DNA from: Lysinibacillus halotolerans
GTDB lineage: Bacteria > Bacillota > Bacilli > Bacillales_A > Planococcaceae
Direction of reading: 5' to 3'
Length of the DNA: 64,000 nt
NCBI RefSeq assembly: GCF_003711845.1
Contig: NZ_RHLQ01000008.1
Coordinates: 24,050 to 88,049 of the forward strand
The translations under genes were made by a program, and so were the position numbers. This document shows, piece after piece, positions 18,221 to 28,026 of the stretch (its first letter is position 1; every line of letters starts with the position of its first letter). Below the pieces are notes generated by a model, which saw only the letters and a list, made by a program, of their open reading frames with translations, was not told where the DNA came from and did no database searches.

Positions 18221-20197
18221 TTGGCAATAAATCAGCCAGGGATCGCATATGATGACGATGCCATTCAAGTATTAGAAGGATTAGAAGCGGTTCGTAAAAG
18301 ACCAGGGATGTATATTGGATCCACAGATGGTCGAGGCCTTCATCACTTAGTATATGAAATAGTCGATAACGCAGTGGATGAAGCACTCGCTGGATTTGGA
18401 TCACATATCATCGTAAAAATCCATGAAGATGGATCTATAAGTGTTCGAGATTTCGGTCGAGGAATGCCTACAGGTATGCACAAGATGGGCAAACCTACGC
18501 CTGAAGTTATTTTTACGATACTACACGCTGGAGGTAAGTTTGGACAAGGTGGTTACAAAACAAGTGGTGGTTTACACGGAGTAGGTTCTTCCGTTGTAAA
18601 TGCTCTATCTGCCTATTTAGAAGTAACAATCTACCGTGATGGTCAAATTTATCGTCAACGATTCGAAAATGGAGGGAAACCGGTTACAACCCTTGAAGTA
18701 ATTGGGAAGACAAAAGAAACAGGAACGAATGTTCATTTCTTACCGGATAAAGAGATTTTCTCTGTTACGAAATATAATTACGATACGTTAGCAGAACGTC
18801 TACGTGAGTCAGCCTTTTTATTAAAAGGATTAAAAATTGAATTGATTGACGAACGTGGTGAAGGGAAATCGGACGTTTATTTTTACGAAAACGGGATTGA
18901 AGCCTTTGTTTCTTATTTAAATGAAGAAAAGGATGTGTTACATCCTGTTAAATACGTAGAAGGTACACAGGATGATATAGAAGTCGAATTTGCGTTTCAG
19001 TTCAATGATGGCTATACAGAAACGATTTTATCCTTTGTAAACAACGTGCGAACTCGTGATGGCGGTACCCATGAAACAGGGGCAAAATCTGCAATGACAC
19101 GTGTATTTAATGAATACGCACGAAAAGTAGGATTACTAAAGGAAAAGGAAAAAAATCTTGAAGGTACGGATATCCGAGAAGGTCTTTCTGCGGTTGTTTC
19201 AGTTCGTATCCCAGAGCATCTATTACAATTTGAAGGTCAAACGAAAAGTAAACTCGGTACGATGGAAGCACGTTCCGCTGTTGAAAGTGTTGTATCTGAA
19301 AAAATGCTCTACGTGTTAGAAGAAAATGCAGAATTATCCGCTTCCCTTGTTCGTAAAGCTATCCGCGCTCAACAAGCACGTGAAGCTGCTCGTAAAGCTA
19401 GAGAAGATGCACGTACAGGTAAAAAGAAAAAGTCCAGTACAATCTTATCTGGAAAGTTAACACCTGCCCAATCACGTAATGCTAAAAGAAATGAATTATA
19501 CCTTGTGGAAGGTGACTCTGCAGGAGGTTCTGCGAAACAAGGACGTGACCGCTCATTTCAAGCGATATTACCTTTACGAGGAAAAGTTATTAACACTGAA
19601 AAAGCAAAACTATCCGATATTATGAAAAACGAAGAAATTTCAACAATAATCCATACAATAGGCGCTGGTGTTGGGGCAGATTTTAATGTAGAAGATGCTG
19701 CTTACGACAAAATTATTATTATGACCGATGCCGATACGGATGGAGCACATATCCAAGTACTGCTTTTAACTTTCTTTTATAAATATATGAGACCGTTAAT
19801 CGATGCTGGAAAAGTGTATATTGCTTTACCACCACTTTATAAAGTATCAAAAGGAACTGGCAAAAAAGAAGTCATTGAATATGCATGGACAGAAAAAGAG
19901 TTACAATCTGCCATTGATAAAGTAGGAAAAGGGTACATGCTACAACGATATAAAGGACTAGGGGAAATGAATGCAGACCAATTATGGGATACAACAATGA
20001 ACCCTGAAACAAGAACATTAATCCGAGTAACAATTGACGATGCAGCAAGGGCTGAACGTCGTGTGACTACATTAATGGGAGATAAAGTTGAACCACGTCG
20101 TAAGTGGATTGAAACAAATGTAGATTTTGGTATGGAGGATGATTTGAATATTTTAGATAGTGAATTCATCCAACATGAGGAGGAACTAGAAGTATGA
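18221..20197 (+). CDS. parE: DNA topoisomerase IV subunit B
   Basis: A 658-residue GHKL-ATPase subunit of topoisomerase IV, which with ParC unlinks sister chromosomes. The ATP site opens with EGLEAVRKRPGMYIG and EIVDNAVDEAL; the TOPRIM domain has EGDSAGGSAKQGRDR and MTDADTDGAHIQ. The C-terminal end FGMEDDLNILDSEF matches ParE rather than GyrB, and gene order with plsY and parC supports parE. The open frame extends upstream to 18155, but the best start is TTG 18221, seven bases after GGAGGGG (18207-18213); ATG 18194 would place that Shine-Dalgarno inside the gene. parC overlaps by four bases. Confidence 0.96.
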   Translation: MAINQPGIAYDDDAIQVLEGLEAVRKRPGMYIGSTDGRGLHHLVYEIVDNAVDEALAGFGSHIIVKIHEDGSISVRDFGRGMPTGMHKMGKPTPEVIFTILHAGGKFGQGGYKTSGGLHGVGSSVVNALSAYLEVTIYRDGQIYRQRFENGGKPVTTLEVIGKTKETGTNVHFLPDKEIFSVTKYNYDTLAERLRESAFLLKGLKIELIDERGEGKSDVYFYENGIEAFVSYLNEEKDVLHPVKYVEGTQDDIEVEFAFQFNDGYTETILSFVNNVRTRDGGTHETGAKSAMTRVFNEYARKVGLLKEKEKNLEGTDIREGLSAVVSVRIPEHLLQFEGQTKSKLGTMEARSAVESVVSEKMLYVLEENAELSASLVRKAIRAQQAREAARKAREDARTGKKKKSSTILSGKLTPAQSRNAKRNELYLVEGDSAGGSAKQGRDRSFQAILPLRGKVINTEKAKLSDIMKNEEISTIIHTIGAGVGADFNVEDAAYDKIIIMTDADTDGAHIQVLLLTFFYKYMRPLIDAGKVYIALPPLYKVSKGTGKKEVIEYAWTEKELQSAIDKVGKGYMLQRYKGLGEMNADQLWDTTMNPETRTLIRVTIDDAARAERRVTTLMGDKVEPRRKWIETNVDFGMEDDLNILDSEFIQHEEELEV

Positions 20198-22635
20198 CGG
20201 CAACCGAACGATTTCAAGAATTACCGCTAGAGGAAGTGATGGGCGATCGGTTCGGTCGTTATAGTAAATATATTATCCAAGACCGCGCATTACCTGATGC
20301 TCGGGACGGACTGAAACCGGTACAGCGCCGTATTTTATTTGCGATGTTTAATGAAGGAAATACGAATGATAAACCGTTTAGAAAATCAGCAAAAACGGTC
20401 GGTCATGTTATTGGTAATTTCCATCCCCACGGTGATTCTTCCGTATATGATGCCATGGTGCGTTTAAGTCAAGATTGGAAAATGCGCCATATGTTAATTG
20501 AAATGCATGGGAATAACGGTTCCGTTGATGGTGACCCACCTGCTGCCATGCGTTATACTGAAGCTCGTTTATCAGCAATAGCTGCAGAAATGCTTCGAGA
20601 TATTAATAAACAAACGGTTGAATTTATTCCAAATTTTGATGATCAAGATATGGAACCGACCGTTTTACCTGCAAGATTTCCAAACCTTCTTGTAAACGGC
20701 TCAACTGGGATTTCCGCCGGTTATGCAACGGATATCCCGCCCCATAACTTAACAGAATCCTTAGATGCTGTTTTGATGCGACTTGATAAGCCTAACTGTA
20801 CTGTAGATGATCTAATGACTGTTATTAAAGGTCCTGATTTCCCTACAGGAGGTATCATCCAAGGGGTTGAAGGTATTAAAAAGGCCTATGAAACAGGAAA
20901 GGGCAAAATTATTGTTCGTGCTAAAGCAACTGTTGAACCTATTAAAGGCGGTAAAGAACAAATCGTCATTACAGAACTGCCTTATGAAGTAAATAAAGCG
21001 AATTTAGTGAAAAAAATAGATGAGCAGCGAATCGATAAACGTTTAGAAGGTATTGCAGATATTCGAGATGAGTCTGATCGTACTGGACTTCGTATTGTCA
21101 TTGAACTGAAAAAGGATGTACAAGGTCAAGGTATATTAAACTATTTATATAAATCGACTGAACTGCAAATAAATTATAATTTTAATATGATTGCAATTCA
21201 TAATCGTCGTCCAACGATGATGACTTTACCTTTAATGTTAGATTCTTATATCGCGCACCAAAAGGATGTAGTGATCAAGCGTTCCAAATTCGACCTTCAA
21301 AAAGCAAAAGATCGTTTACATATTGTTGAAGGTTTAATTAAAGCGATTTCTATTTTGGATGAAGTCATTGCGACAATCCGTTCTTCGAAAGATAAACGGG
21401 ATGCGAAAACGAATTTAGAAAAACAATTCGGATTTACAGAAGTACAATCAGAGGCTATCGTTAGTTTGCAGCTTTATCGCTTAACAAATACTGACATTAC
21501 AGACCTTCGTGCCGAACAAGAAACACTGCAAAAATCAATTACAGAATTGAATGATATTTTGAATAACGATAAACAATTAATCAAAGTCATCAAATCGGAG
21601 TTAACCGAAATTCGTAAAAAATTTAAGGAACCTCGTCGTTCTAGTATTCAAGCTGAAATCGAAGAAATTAAGCTTACATTGGATGTGTTAGTTCCAAGTG
21701 AAGAAGTAGTTGTTACGGTAACGAAAGACGGTTATGTGAAACGTACAAGTACCCGTTCCCACGCCGCTTCCAACGGTCAAGATTTTGCAATGAAAGACTC
21801 TGACTACTTATTGTTTGAACAAACTTTAAATACTCAGCATCATCTATTGTTATTCACAAACAAAGGGAATTACATTTATCAGCCTGTTCATGAATTACCA
21901 GACATTCGTTGGAAGGATCTAGGACAACATATTTCAAGTATTGTTCCTATTGATAAAGACGAAGAAATTATTGAAGCAATTGGTATTGAGAAGTTTGAAC
22001 AAGAAAACGCCTTTATTCTTACTGCCACTAAAGAAGGCCAAATTAAACGCTCTGCTTTAGCTGATTATTCCGTTACACGTTATTCTAAACCGATAAAAAC
22101 GATGAACATTAAAGATAACGATGAAATGATTTTTGCTAGTCTAGTGACAACTGAAACTGAGCTATTACTTACAAGTTATTTAAGTTATAGCTTACGATTT
22201 GATATTGAGGAAATCCCAGTTACCGGTGTCAAAACGGGTGGTGTAAAAGGTATTAACTTAAAAGATGAAGATATCCTTATTTCGGTAAATCCATTAGAAT
22301 CAGAAGATAAACAAGACGTTATCATCGTCACACATCGCGGAGCAGTCAAACGTATGAGCGTTTCAGAAGTAGAGAAAAGTTCAAGAGCAAAACGGGGAGT
22401 TGTCGTTTTAAAAGAATTAAAAGCAAATCCTCATCGTATTTATACTGTTAAAGTCGTGAAAAACGACGATTCAATATTATTGGAAACTAACAATAATGTT
22501 CAAGAAACGATTGAAGTTAAATCATTAACAAGAGCCGATCGCTATTCAAACGGCTCCTTGAAGATCGACGTTTCAAATGATGGTGAATTAACGCTTGTAA
22601 AAGTCATTCCCCATGAAACGAAAGAAAATAATTAA
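20194..22635 (+). CDS. parC: DNA topoisomerase IV subunit A
   Basis: An 813-residue type IIA topoisomerase A subunit. The active-site tyrosine is Y121 in MRYTEARLS; the quinolone-determining region HPHGDSSVYDAM has serine at residue 82 and aspartate at 86, an unmutated, quinolone-sensitive-looking form. The C-terminal half carries the beta-pinwheel DNA-wrapping repeats (for example TKEGQIKRSALADYS and THRGAVKRMSVSEV). Translation is coupled to parE through an ATGA overlap, with GAGGAGGAACT upstream. Confidence 0.96.
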   Translation: MTATERFQELPLEEVMGDRFGRYSKYIIQDRALPDARDGLKPVQRRILFAMFNEGNTNDKPFRKSAKTVGHVIGNFHPHGDSSVYDAMVRLSQDWKMRHMLIEMHGNNGSVDGDPPAAMRYTEARLSAIAAEMLRDINKQTVEFIPNFDDQDMEPTVLPARFPNLLVNGSTGISAGYATDIPPHNLTESLDAVLMRLDKPNCTVDDLMTVIKGPDFPTGGIIQGVEGIKKAYETGKGKIIVRAKATVEPIKGGKEQIVITELPYEVNKANLVKKIDEQRIDKRLEGIADIRDESDRTGLRIVIELKKDVQGQGILNYLYKSTELQINYNFNMIAIHNRRPTMMTLPLMLDSYIAHQKDVVIKRSKFDLQKAKDRLHIVEGLIKAISILDEVIATIRSSKDKRDAKTNLEKQFGFTEVQSEAIVSLQLYRLTNTDITDLRAEQETLQKSITELNDILNNDKQLIKVIKSELTEIRKKFKEPRRSSIQAEIEEIKLTLDVLVPSEEVVVTVTKDGYVKRTSTRSHAASNGQDFAMKDSDYLLFEQTLNTQHHLLLFTNKGNYIYQPVHELPDIRWKDLGQHISSIVPIDKDEEIIEAIGIEKFEQENAFILTATKEGQIKRSALADYSVTRYSKPIKTMNIKDNDEMIFASLVTTETELLLTSYLSYSLRFDIEEIPVTGVKTGGVKGINLKDEDILISVNPLESEDKQDVIIVTHRGAVKRMSVSEVEKSSRAKRGVVVLKELKANPHRIYTVKVVKNDDSILLETNNNVQETIEVKSLTRADRYSNGSLKIDVSNDGELTLVKVIPHETKENN

Positions 22636-22643
22636 TCACTCAA

Positions 22644-22685
22644 AAGGATATGTGAAAGTTCAATGCTTTCACATATCTTTTTTAT
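22644..22685 (+). terminator. Intrinsic terminator of parE-parC
   Basis: A perfect 12-bp stem (GATATGTGAAAG 22647-22658 with CTTTCACATATC 22666-22677) followed by six T residues. Confidence 0.9.
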
Positions 22686-22703
22686 TAATAAATAGGAAGA
22701 TTT

Positions 22704-22919
22704 CTAAATAAAAAACATAAAAGACATTTCCATTTGCTGACCTTGCTCTTCACGGAAATGCCTTTTATGTTTTTTAAATCCTTTTTCTAACGTTTCTAGT
22801 TTTGTTTTAGTCTTTCGTTCATGGGTACTAAAGTACGATTGTCCTCTTAACATCGTCACATCTTTACCATGTTGACGCATCATTTTCAATCGTTTTTTCT
22901 TTGCCTTTGATATAGCCAA
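22704..22919 (-). CDS. BrfA/YqkK-like alternative ribosome rescue factor
   Basis: A 71-residue, strongly basic protein beginning MAISKAKKKRLKMMRQHG, then a TKTKLETLEKGFKKHKRH segment. Basic N-terminal MAxSKAxK text followed by a R-K-T-K-T-K motif is like B. subtilis YqkK, renamed BrfA, which brings release factor RF2 to stalled ribosomes on nonstop mRNA. The identification is from memory and moderate on protein grounds alone. It is strengthened by a long terminator hairpin lying inside the last 23 codons, the hallmark of brfA and of E. coli arfA: most transcripts should end before the stop codon, so the protein would normally be tagged by tmRNA and destroyed. ATG follows GAGGTGAATTA. Confidence 0.75.
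   Translation of the reverse strand: MAISKAKKKRLKMMRQHGKDVTMLRGQSYFSTHERKTKTKLETLEKGFKKHKRHFREEQGQQMEMSFMFFI
22709..22775 (-). terminator. Intrinsic terminator inside the brfA-like reading frame
   Basis: Read on the minus strand, 22775-22755 pairs with 22731-22711 as a 21-bp stem (one G-U pair, about 22-base loop) ending in TTTTTTATTT. The U-tract reaches only to the stop codon UAG (22706-22704), so transcripts released here have no complete stop codon. The stem begins near codon 49 of 71. Confidence 0.85.
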
Positions 22920-22984
22920 TTAATTCACCTCATATTCATTTTGTTAACTATTATTTTATCTAAAAGAACAATGAAAGGAAAGGG

Positions 22985-23024
22985 GAGGAAAAGAAAAACC
23001 TCGAGTCTTGAAAACTCGAGGTTT
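22985..23024 (-). terminator. Intrinsic terminator of the symporter operon
   Basis: AAACCTCGAGT (minus strand, 23024-23014) pairs perfectly with ACTCGAGGTTT (23006-22996), followed by TTCTTTTCC. Confidence 0.9.
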
Positions 23025-23030
23025 AGATTA

Positions 23031-24575
23031 TTAGTGTGATACATCATGAACGGAAATACCAGTTTGAGCTTTTACCTCTACTTCACGGTATTTCGCTTCA
23101 TCTGTCTCTTTCGATAATAGAGTTCCAATCCATCCACCTAAGAAACCTAGAGGAACAGATACAATCGCTGGGTTCGTTAAGAATATTAATGGATCTCCAA
23201 CGAAAATTGCTTTTCCTGCTTCAGGACTCCAAACGTTTGGAGATACCGCTACTAGAACTAAGGCTGAAATTAAACCCGTTAACATTGCCGTTACTGCACC
23301 AGTTGTATTGAAACGTTTCCAATAAATTGTATAAATAATTACTGGTAAGTTTGCAGATGCGGCAATACAGAACGCTAAAGATACTAAGAATGCTACGTTT
23401 AACGTTTGTGCTCCTAGTGCTAAAACAATAGAAACAACAGAAATAATAATAGATCCTACACGAGCAGCAATAACTTGCTCTTTTTCCGTAACTTTACCTT
23501 TTTTAATAATTTGACCGTAAATATCATGGGATAGGGCAGAGGCACCTGATAATACTAATCCCGCTACTACGGCTAAAATTGTCGCAAAGGCAACCGCACA
23601 TACAAAGGAGAATAAAATATCTCCACCTAATGCTTGAGCAAGAAGTGGGGCCGCCATGTTGCCAGCAGCATTTGCTTCTACAATTGTTTCTTTCCCAACG
23701 AATGCAGCAGCACCAAATCCTAAGAAAATTGTTAACACATAGAAAATACCTACAATCCAAGTAGCCCAAATAACAGATGAACGGGCAGTTTGAGCATCTT
23801 TTACAGTGAAGAAACGCATTAAAATATGCGGTAATCCAGCTGTACCTAATACTAAAGCGACTAACATGGAAATTGTATCAATCCCGTTAGTATATTTTAA
23901 ACCTGGATTTAAATAAGCTTGTCCAGCATCCGTCGCCGTCGTCATTTCTGAGAACATCGTTAAGATGTTGAAATCAAATTTTGCTAATACTAAGAATGAA
24001 ATAATAACTGTACCTAACATTAATAAACATGCTTTAATAATCTGTACCCAAGAAGTTGCAGTCATTCCACCAAATAGAACGTAGATTGTCATCATAAATC
24101 CTACAAGTAGTACTGCCATCCAATAATCAATACCTAATAATAATTGAATAAGTGCACCTGCACCAACAAGTTGTGCGATCATATAAAATAATACGATAAC
24201 AATTGAACTTAAAGCAGCAGTTCCACGAACCTTTTTAGCGTCAAAACGAGCAGAAATCATATCTGCCAAAGTAAATTTACCAAGGTTACGTAATGGTTCT
24301 GCTACGATGTATAAAACAACTAAGTAAGCTACTAAATAACCTAATGAGAAGAAGAAACCATCAAAACCTGTTAAAGCAATCGATCCAGCAATACCAAGGA
24401 AAGAGGCAGCAGATAAATAGTCTCCTGAAATAGCTAGCCCGTTTTGCCATCCTTTTAAGCCTCCACCAGCAGTATAGAAATCGCTAGCAGTACTCGTTCT
24501 TCTTGATGCCCACCAAGTAATAGCTAATGTTAACCCGACAATCGCTAAGAACATGATTACAGCAGTTGCACTCAT
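23031..24575 (-). CDS. Sodium:solute symporter, ActP/YwcA-type (acetate permease family)
   Basis: A 514-residue protein of the SSS family with about 13 membrane segments. The family text ASDFYTAGGGLKGWQNGLAISGDYLSAASFLG, TWVQIIKACLLMLG-type TM5 and PHILMRFFTVKDA fits the acetate/short-chain monocarboxylate branch (ActP, MctC, B. subtilis YwcA). It lies directly behind a DUF485 gene, with the two overlapping by four bases (ATGA), the standard pairing for this branch. The exact substrate (acetate, pyruvate, propionate) cannot be told from sequence. Confidence 0.92.
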   Translation of the reverse strand: MSATAVIMFLAIVGLTLAITWWASRRTSTASDFYTAGGGLKGWQNGLAISGDYLSAASFLGIAGSIALTGFDGFFFSLGYLVAYLVVLYIVAEPLRNLGKFTLADMISARFDAKKVRGTAALSSIVIVLFYMIAQLVGAGALIQLLLGIDYWMAVLLVGFMMTIYVLFGGMTATSWVQIIKACLLMLGTVIISFLVLAKFDFNILTMFSEMTTATDAGQAYLNPGLKYTNGIDTISMLVALVLGTAGLPHILMRFFTVKDAQTARSSVIWATWIVGIFYVLTIFLGFGAAAFVGKETIVEANAAGNMAAPLLAQALGGDILFSFVCAVAFATILAVVAGLVLSGASALSHDIYGQIIKKGKVTEKEQVIAARVGSIIISVVSIVLALGAQTLNVAFLVSLAFCIAASANLPVIIYTIYWKRFNTTGAVTAMLTGLISALVLVAVSPNVWSPEAGKAIFVGDPLIFLTNPAIVSVPLGFLGGWIGTLLSKETDEAKYREVEVKAQTGISVHDVSH

Positions 24576-24901
24576 TTATTGACACCTCTTTCGTACTCCT
24601 CAATAATTGCTTTCGCTTCTTTATCGTAAGAGTTTGCTTTCGATACATACAAGTGTGCTAGTGCCCACGTCATAACAAATAGACCTGCAGAGTAAATCCA
24701 TACCCAAGTAATTTCACCAATGGCTTTTTGATGTAAAATTTCAGTGAATGATGTCAAAATTGGCAATAGCAAGTAAATAATTAGGAAAATAGCTGTAAGA
24801 GTCCATAAAAATTTATTTTTCCTCTTTGATAATTGCTTAAAAGATTGCAATTCCGCAATTTTGTCATAATCAATTGGTGTCTGATTTTGATTTCCTGCCA
24901 T
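24572..24901 (-). CDS. DUF485 membrane protein, symporter partner (YwcB-like)
   Basis: A 109-residue protein with two membrane segments (about 35-58 and 70-92 of the chosen frame) and the DUF485 pattern. These small proteins are nearly always encoded directly upstream of ActP-type symporters and are thought to help them. An ATG at 24907 lies immediately against AGGAGG; ATG 24901, six bases downstream, gives proper spacing and begins MAGNQNQTP, so I choose it. The stop overlaps the symporter start. Confidence 0.88.
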   Translation of the reverse strand: MAGNQNQTPIDYDKIAELQSFKQLSKRKNKFLWTLTAIFLIIYLLLPILTSFTEILHQKAIGEITWVWIYSAGLFVMTWALAHLYVSKANSYDKEAKAIIEEYERGVNK

Positions 24902-25657
24902 ACACATCCTCCTTTTTGTCCTTTTTTACTACATCATGTTCGTAAAATTCTATTTTAATAGTTTTTACAAGTTTCATTGTATTTACTCGTTCACAAAATT
25001 GCAATACTTTTTGCTCAAAAAAATTTTATATTTTCAAAAAGATTTGAGAATAATAGAGAAATTATAGTGCAAAACGATAAAATTAAGCTACAAAATGCCT
25101 AACAAATAGGTTTCCATCGATATGAATAAAGTAGAATTTTTTTAAATTATTAAGTATTGACAAATGATTAAGAAGTAAAATAACGAGTCAGATATAAGAA
25201 TATATATAAAATTTAATATTTTAAGATAAATATTAATGTATATATTAAACACCGAACAATAGGAGAAACGTGTCAAAAGGGTGGTAGGAAATTTCTAAAT
25301 TGATAGCGACATAATTAATTAAAATATACTAATTTTATTGACTACATGAAGATAAAGAATTCCTACGAAATATACGGAAACAATCGATTAGGTTTTGGAT
25401 TAAATAATACAATTCGAATAATAAATATAATACATGGAAAAACTTATTTATCTAAGAAGATGGTATAAAATTGCATTTTGCAGTACTTTGAATGATTTAT
25501 TCAACTAATAGCAAACTAATATATTAACCATACTTACGTTTCATTATTTCCAACCATTTGTTAGACCCAAAATAGGAATTACTATAAAAACAATTGAATC
25601 TTACGAACAACCAATGGGAAAAATAATTTTGGGAAATTACTATAGGAGTGAACAAAT
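24902..25657. other. Long AT-rich divergent intergenic region
   Basis: Some 750 very AT-rich bases between the DUF485 gene and the divergent ktr-type gene. No open frame, tRNA, or convincing structured leader was seen. I looked for the c-di-AMP (ydaO) riboswitch often found ahead of ktr genes and did not see its conserved G-rich segments. One TTGACA (25155-25160) has only a poor -10 partner. Confidence 0.5.
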
Positions 25658-26314
25658 ATGGCCAAAAAACAATATGCTGTAATTGGATTAGGGAGATTTG
25701 GAACGAGTATTGCTAGAAGGTTATATGAAGCTGGCCAAGAAGTTTTAGGTATTGATCTAAATGAAGAGAGAGTTGAAGATGCTGAAAAATACATTACACA
25801 TGGTATCATTGCAGATTCTACTGAAGAAAAAGCCCTTAATTCCGTTGGCATATCTAATTTTGATTGTGTGATTGTCGCCATTGGTGATGATATTCAAGCT
25901 AGCATATTAACAGCTATGCTTCTTAAAAATCTTGGTGTCAAAAAGGTGATTGCTAAAGCTATAAGTAAACGACACGGTCAAGTTTTAGAGGCGATAGGCA
26001 CAAACTGGATCATCTATCCTGAACGGGATATGGGTGAGCGCGTAGCAAACCAACTTCTTTCCCCAAATATGCTGAATTATATTGAATTATCAAAGGAATA
26101 TAATATAGAAGAATTAATGATCCCTAATAAAATGGCTGGTAAAAGTTTGAAGGAGCTTGATTTACGTGCCAAGTTCAATATAAGTGTCATTGCAATTTTA
26201 CGAAATGGAGAAATCATTATAACACCTTCACCAGAAGAATCGATTCATAGAGGAGATATCCTGGTATCGATAGGGAAACGAAATGATCTAGCAAGATTTT
26301 CTAATATCGAGTGA
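25658..26314 (+). CDS. Ktr potassium uptake system regulatory subunit (KtrA/KtrC type)
   Basis: A 218-residue RCK protein: an N-terminal Rossmann domain (GLGRFG, residues 10-15; acidic D33 after VLGID for nucleotide binding) and a C-terminal RCK_C domain (about 137-218, ending HRGDILVSIGKRNDL) that in Ktr proteins binds c-di-AMP. It forms an octameric ring on the KtrB/KtrD potassium channel. No ktrB/ktrD-type gene is adjacent; a lone subunit is the arrangement of B. subtilis ktrC, so KtrC is the likelier equivalent. ATG follows ATAGGAGTGAAC. Confidence 0.9.
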   Translation: MAKKQYAVIGLGRFGTSIARRLYEAGQEVLGIDLNEERVEDAEKYITHGIIADSTEEKALNSVGISNFDCVIVAIGDDIQASILTAMLLKNLGVKKVIAKAISKRHGQVLEAIGTNWIIYPERDMGERVANQLLSPNMLNYIELSKEYNIEELMIPNKMAGKSLKELDLRAKFNISVIAILRNGEIIITPSPEESIHRGDILVSIGKRNDLARFSNIE

Positions 26315-26787
26315 GTTGCACAATAATACGCTTACAATAAAAATTTTGCCCTGTAAATAAAATATAAACGTGCAGGGGCAAAATTAAACCGTATAGAAAA
26401 GGATAAATATATTGCGATTTTGATATGAAAATACTGCAGCAGAATTTAAGTAGAGATTTTGTAAAAGAAATAGTAAAATTTTGTACATTTAAGGAATAGT
26501 AAATGTTAAAAATGAAAATAGTAATACAAAAATAAAAAGTAAAAAGTAATATTTTAATAGTAAGCTTTAAATTTAGCGATTTATAAATTCATAAAAGTGT
26601 TATAAATCGGATATAAAATCTTCTAAGTCAGTTTAAACCGAACTAAGATAAATTTTATTAAAAGCAGCTTAGATAATTTAAAAACTTGAGTTTTGAACAA
26701 AATTTTTGATTCAGTCTCACTATTATAAGTATACTTTTGAAATGAAACACAACTTCATATAATTCATATTATGTAAACTAAAATTAT
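26315..26787. other. AT-rich intergenic region after the ktr-type gene
   Basis: About 470 bases of extremely AT-rich DNA with no open frame or clear hairpin terminator; I see nothing supportable in it. Together with the broken gene to its right it looks like decaying sequence. Confidence 0.5.
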
Positions 26788-27255
26788 TTAAAATAAAAAG
26801 AATCCACTTAAGGATCCTCCTCTTACTTGATTTTTTAAGTAATTCAACATACTTTGTTCAACAATATCACTAATGGTCATATTGTTCATTTTAGCCCACT
26901 GTTTTATTTGATTGATAAGATCCTCGTTAAATGTTGTTCTAAATTCAACGCGTTCCTTTTTTTGTTTTTATTATCGTATTGACTTTATTCTTCAGGATTT
27001 TAATAATTTCAGGTTCTATTAAATCATTTATAAATATTTGTTTTTCTTTAGCTAGCTTTTTAATTTACTTAATATATCCCTATTAATTCTAATTTTAATG
27101 CTACGCTTGCTTGAATTGTTAATATGTACAATTTGAGTGCCTGCAATTTCCCAAGCTTTCTTCTGTCTATTATCTTCAATAATAAACGGATTTTTAGAAT
27201 GTTGTGATAAATATACTCTTTTATAAAAAAATAAAATCATCATGCTGACAAACAA
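26788..27255 (-). pseudogene. Frameshifted protein with two ribbon-helix-helix segments
   Basis: Reading leftward from 27255, frame one gives a protein ending RSIKIRINRDILSKLKS. A shift at the A5 run near 27060 continues as KKLAKEKQIFINDLIEPEIIKILKN, and a second shift at the A7 run near 26960 gives ERVEFRTTFNEDLINQIKQW and then NMTISDIVEQSMLNYLKN, ending at 26788. Each half looks like a ribbon-helix-helix DNA-binding unit (beta strand, helix, I-x-D-L/I turn, helix), so the intact protein, about 150 residues, would carry two. The last part resembles Arc/CopG-type plasmid and antitoxin regulators. Both lesions are in A runs, so sequencing error or slippage variation are alternatives to decay. 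Confidence 0.65.
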
Positions 27256-27470
27256 AAGATGTTAATTTAATTATACGAACTTTTGTTCCTGTATTCAATT
27301 GTTAACAAAGATAGAAATGTATAAACATTAACTAATCAGCCTATCACATTAGTTTTCCTGTCATGCTGTTTGATGCCGCGCAGCTTGTCAACACCGAATA
27401 AAAATCAAATAATTTACTGGATTTTAAAGTTTGTTTGGCCCATACTTATTACCTTACCATAATCTAGGTT

Positions 27471-27797
27471 TTACTGGCGTGGTGCGAATAACATGACTGA
27501 AACACCAACTAAGCATATACCTGCACCAATAAAATCATATAAATCAGGTGTTTTTTTATCGATGCCCCAACCCCATAAAACAGATAATACGATAAATACT
27601 CCTCCATAAGCTGCATAAACTCGACCGAACGACGAAAAAGCTTGAAATGTAGCGATAACACCATAAATAACCAAAGCTAATCCTCCAAAGATCCCCCAAT
27701 AAAATGCTCGACCTTCTCTTAACCATAGCCAGATTAAATATCCACCACCGATTTCTGCTAACCCTGCTAGTACAAACAAAACAATTGAATACATCAT
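27471..27797 (-). CDS. YnfA/UPF0060 family membrane protein
   Basis: A 108-residue protein with four membrane segments, matching the YnfA family: [19 protein letters not shown], the central [13 protein letters not shown] and the final [15 protein letters not shown]. YnfA is related to small multidrug resistance proteins and has been linked to drug export in some enterobacteria; the natural role is unclear. The first of two adjacent ATG codons is 10 bases from AAGGAG. Single gene. Confidence 0.92.
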   Translation of the reverse strand: MMYSIVLFVLAGLAEIGGGYLIWLWLREGRAFYWGIFGGLALVIYGVIATFQAFSSFGRVYAAYGGVFIVLSVLWGWGIDKKTPDLYDFIGAGICLVGVSVMLFAPRQ

Positions 27798-28026
27798 TAT
27801 AAATTAACTCCTTAGATTCTATTAACATAATTTTAATTATCCCTATTTTACAATTTACCTATATTCGTATACTGTAAAAACTCTTTCTAAATTTTATAAA
27901 ACCAATAACAAGCATCCACCGTTAGGATAATGGCAAAATAAATTAGAAAAGAAGCTTTCCTTATTGAAAAGCCTCGGATATGTGAAGGACATTAATTTTT
28001 CGATTTTACAAACGTCATAAGTTACT

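Noticed and set aside
19837..20217. 126-codon minus-strand frame inside parE
   Set aside because: Antisense shadow of the strongly conserved parE C-terminus.
24902..25657. c-di-AMP riboswitch ahead of the ktr-type gene
   Set aside because: The conserved G-rich blocks and pseudo-symmetric stems of the ydaO class are absent.
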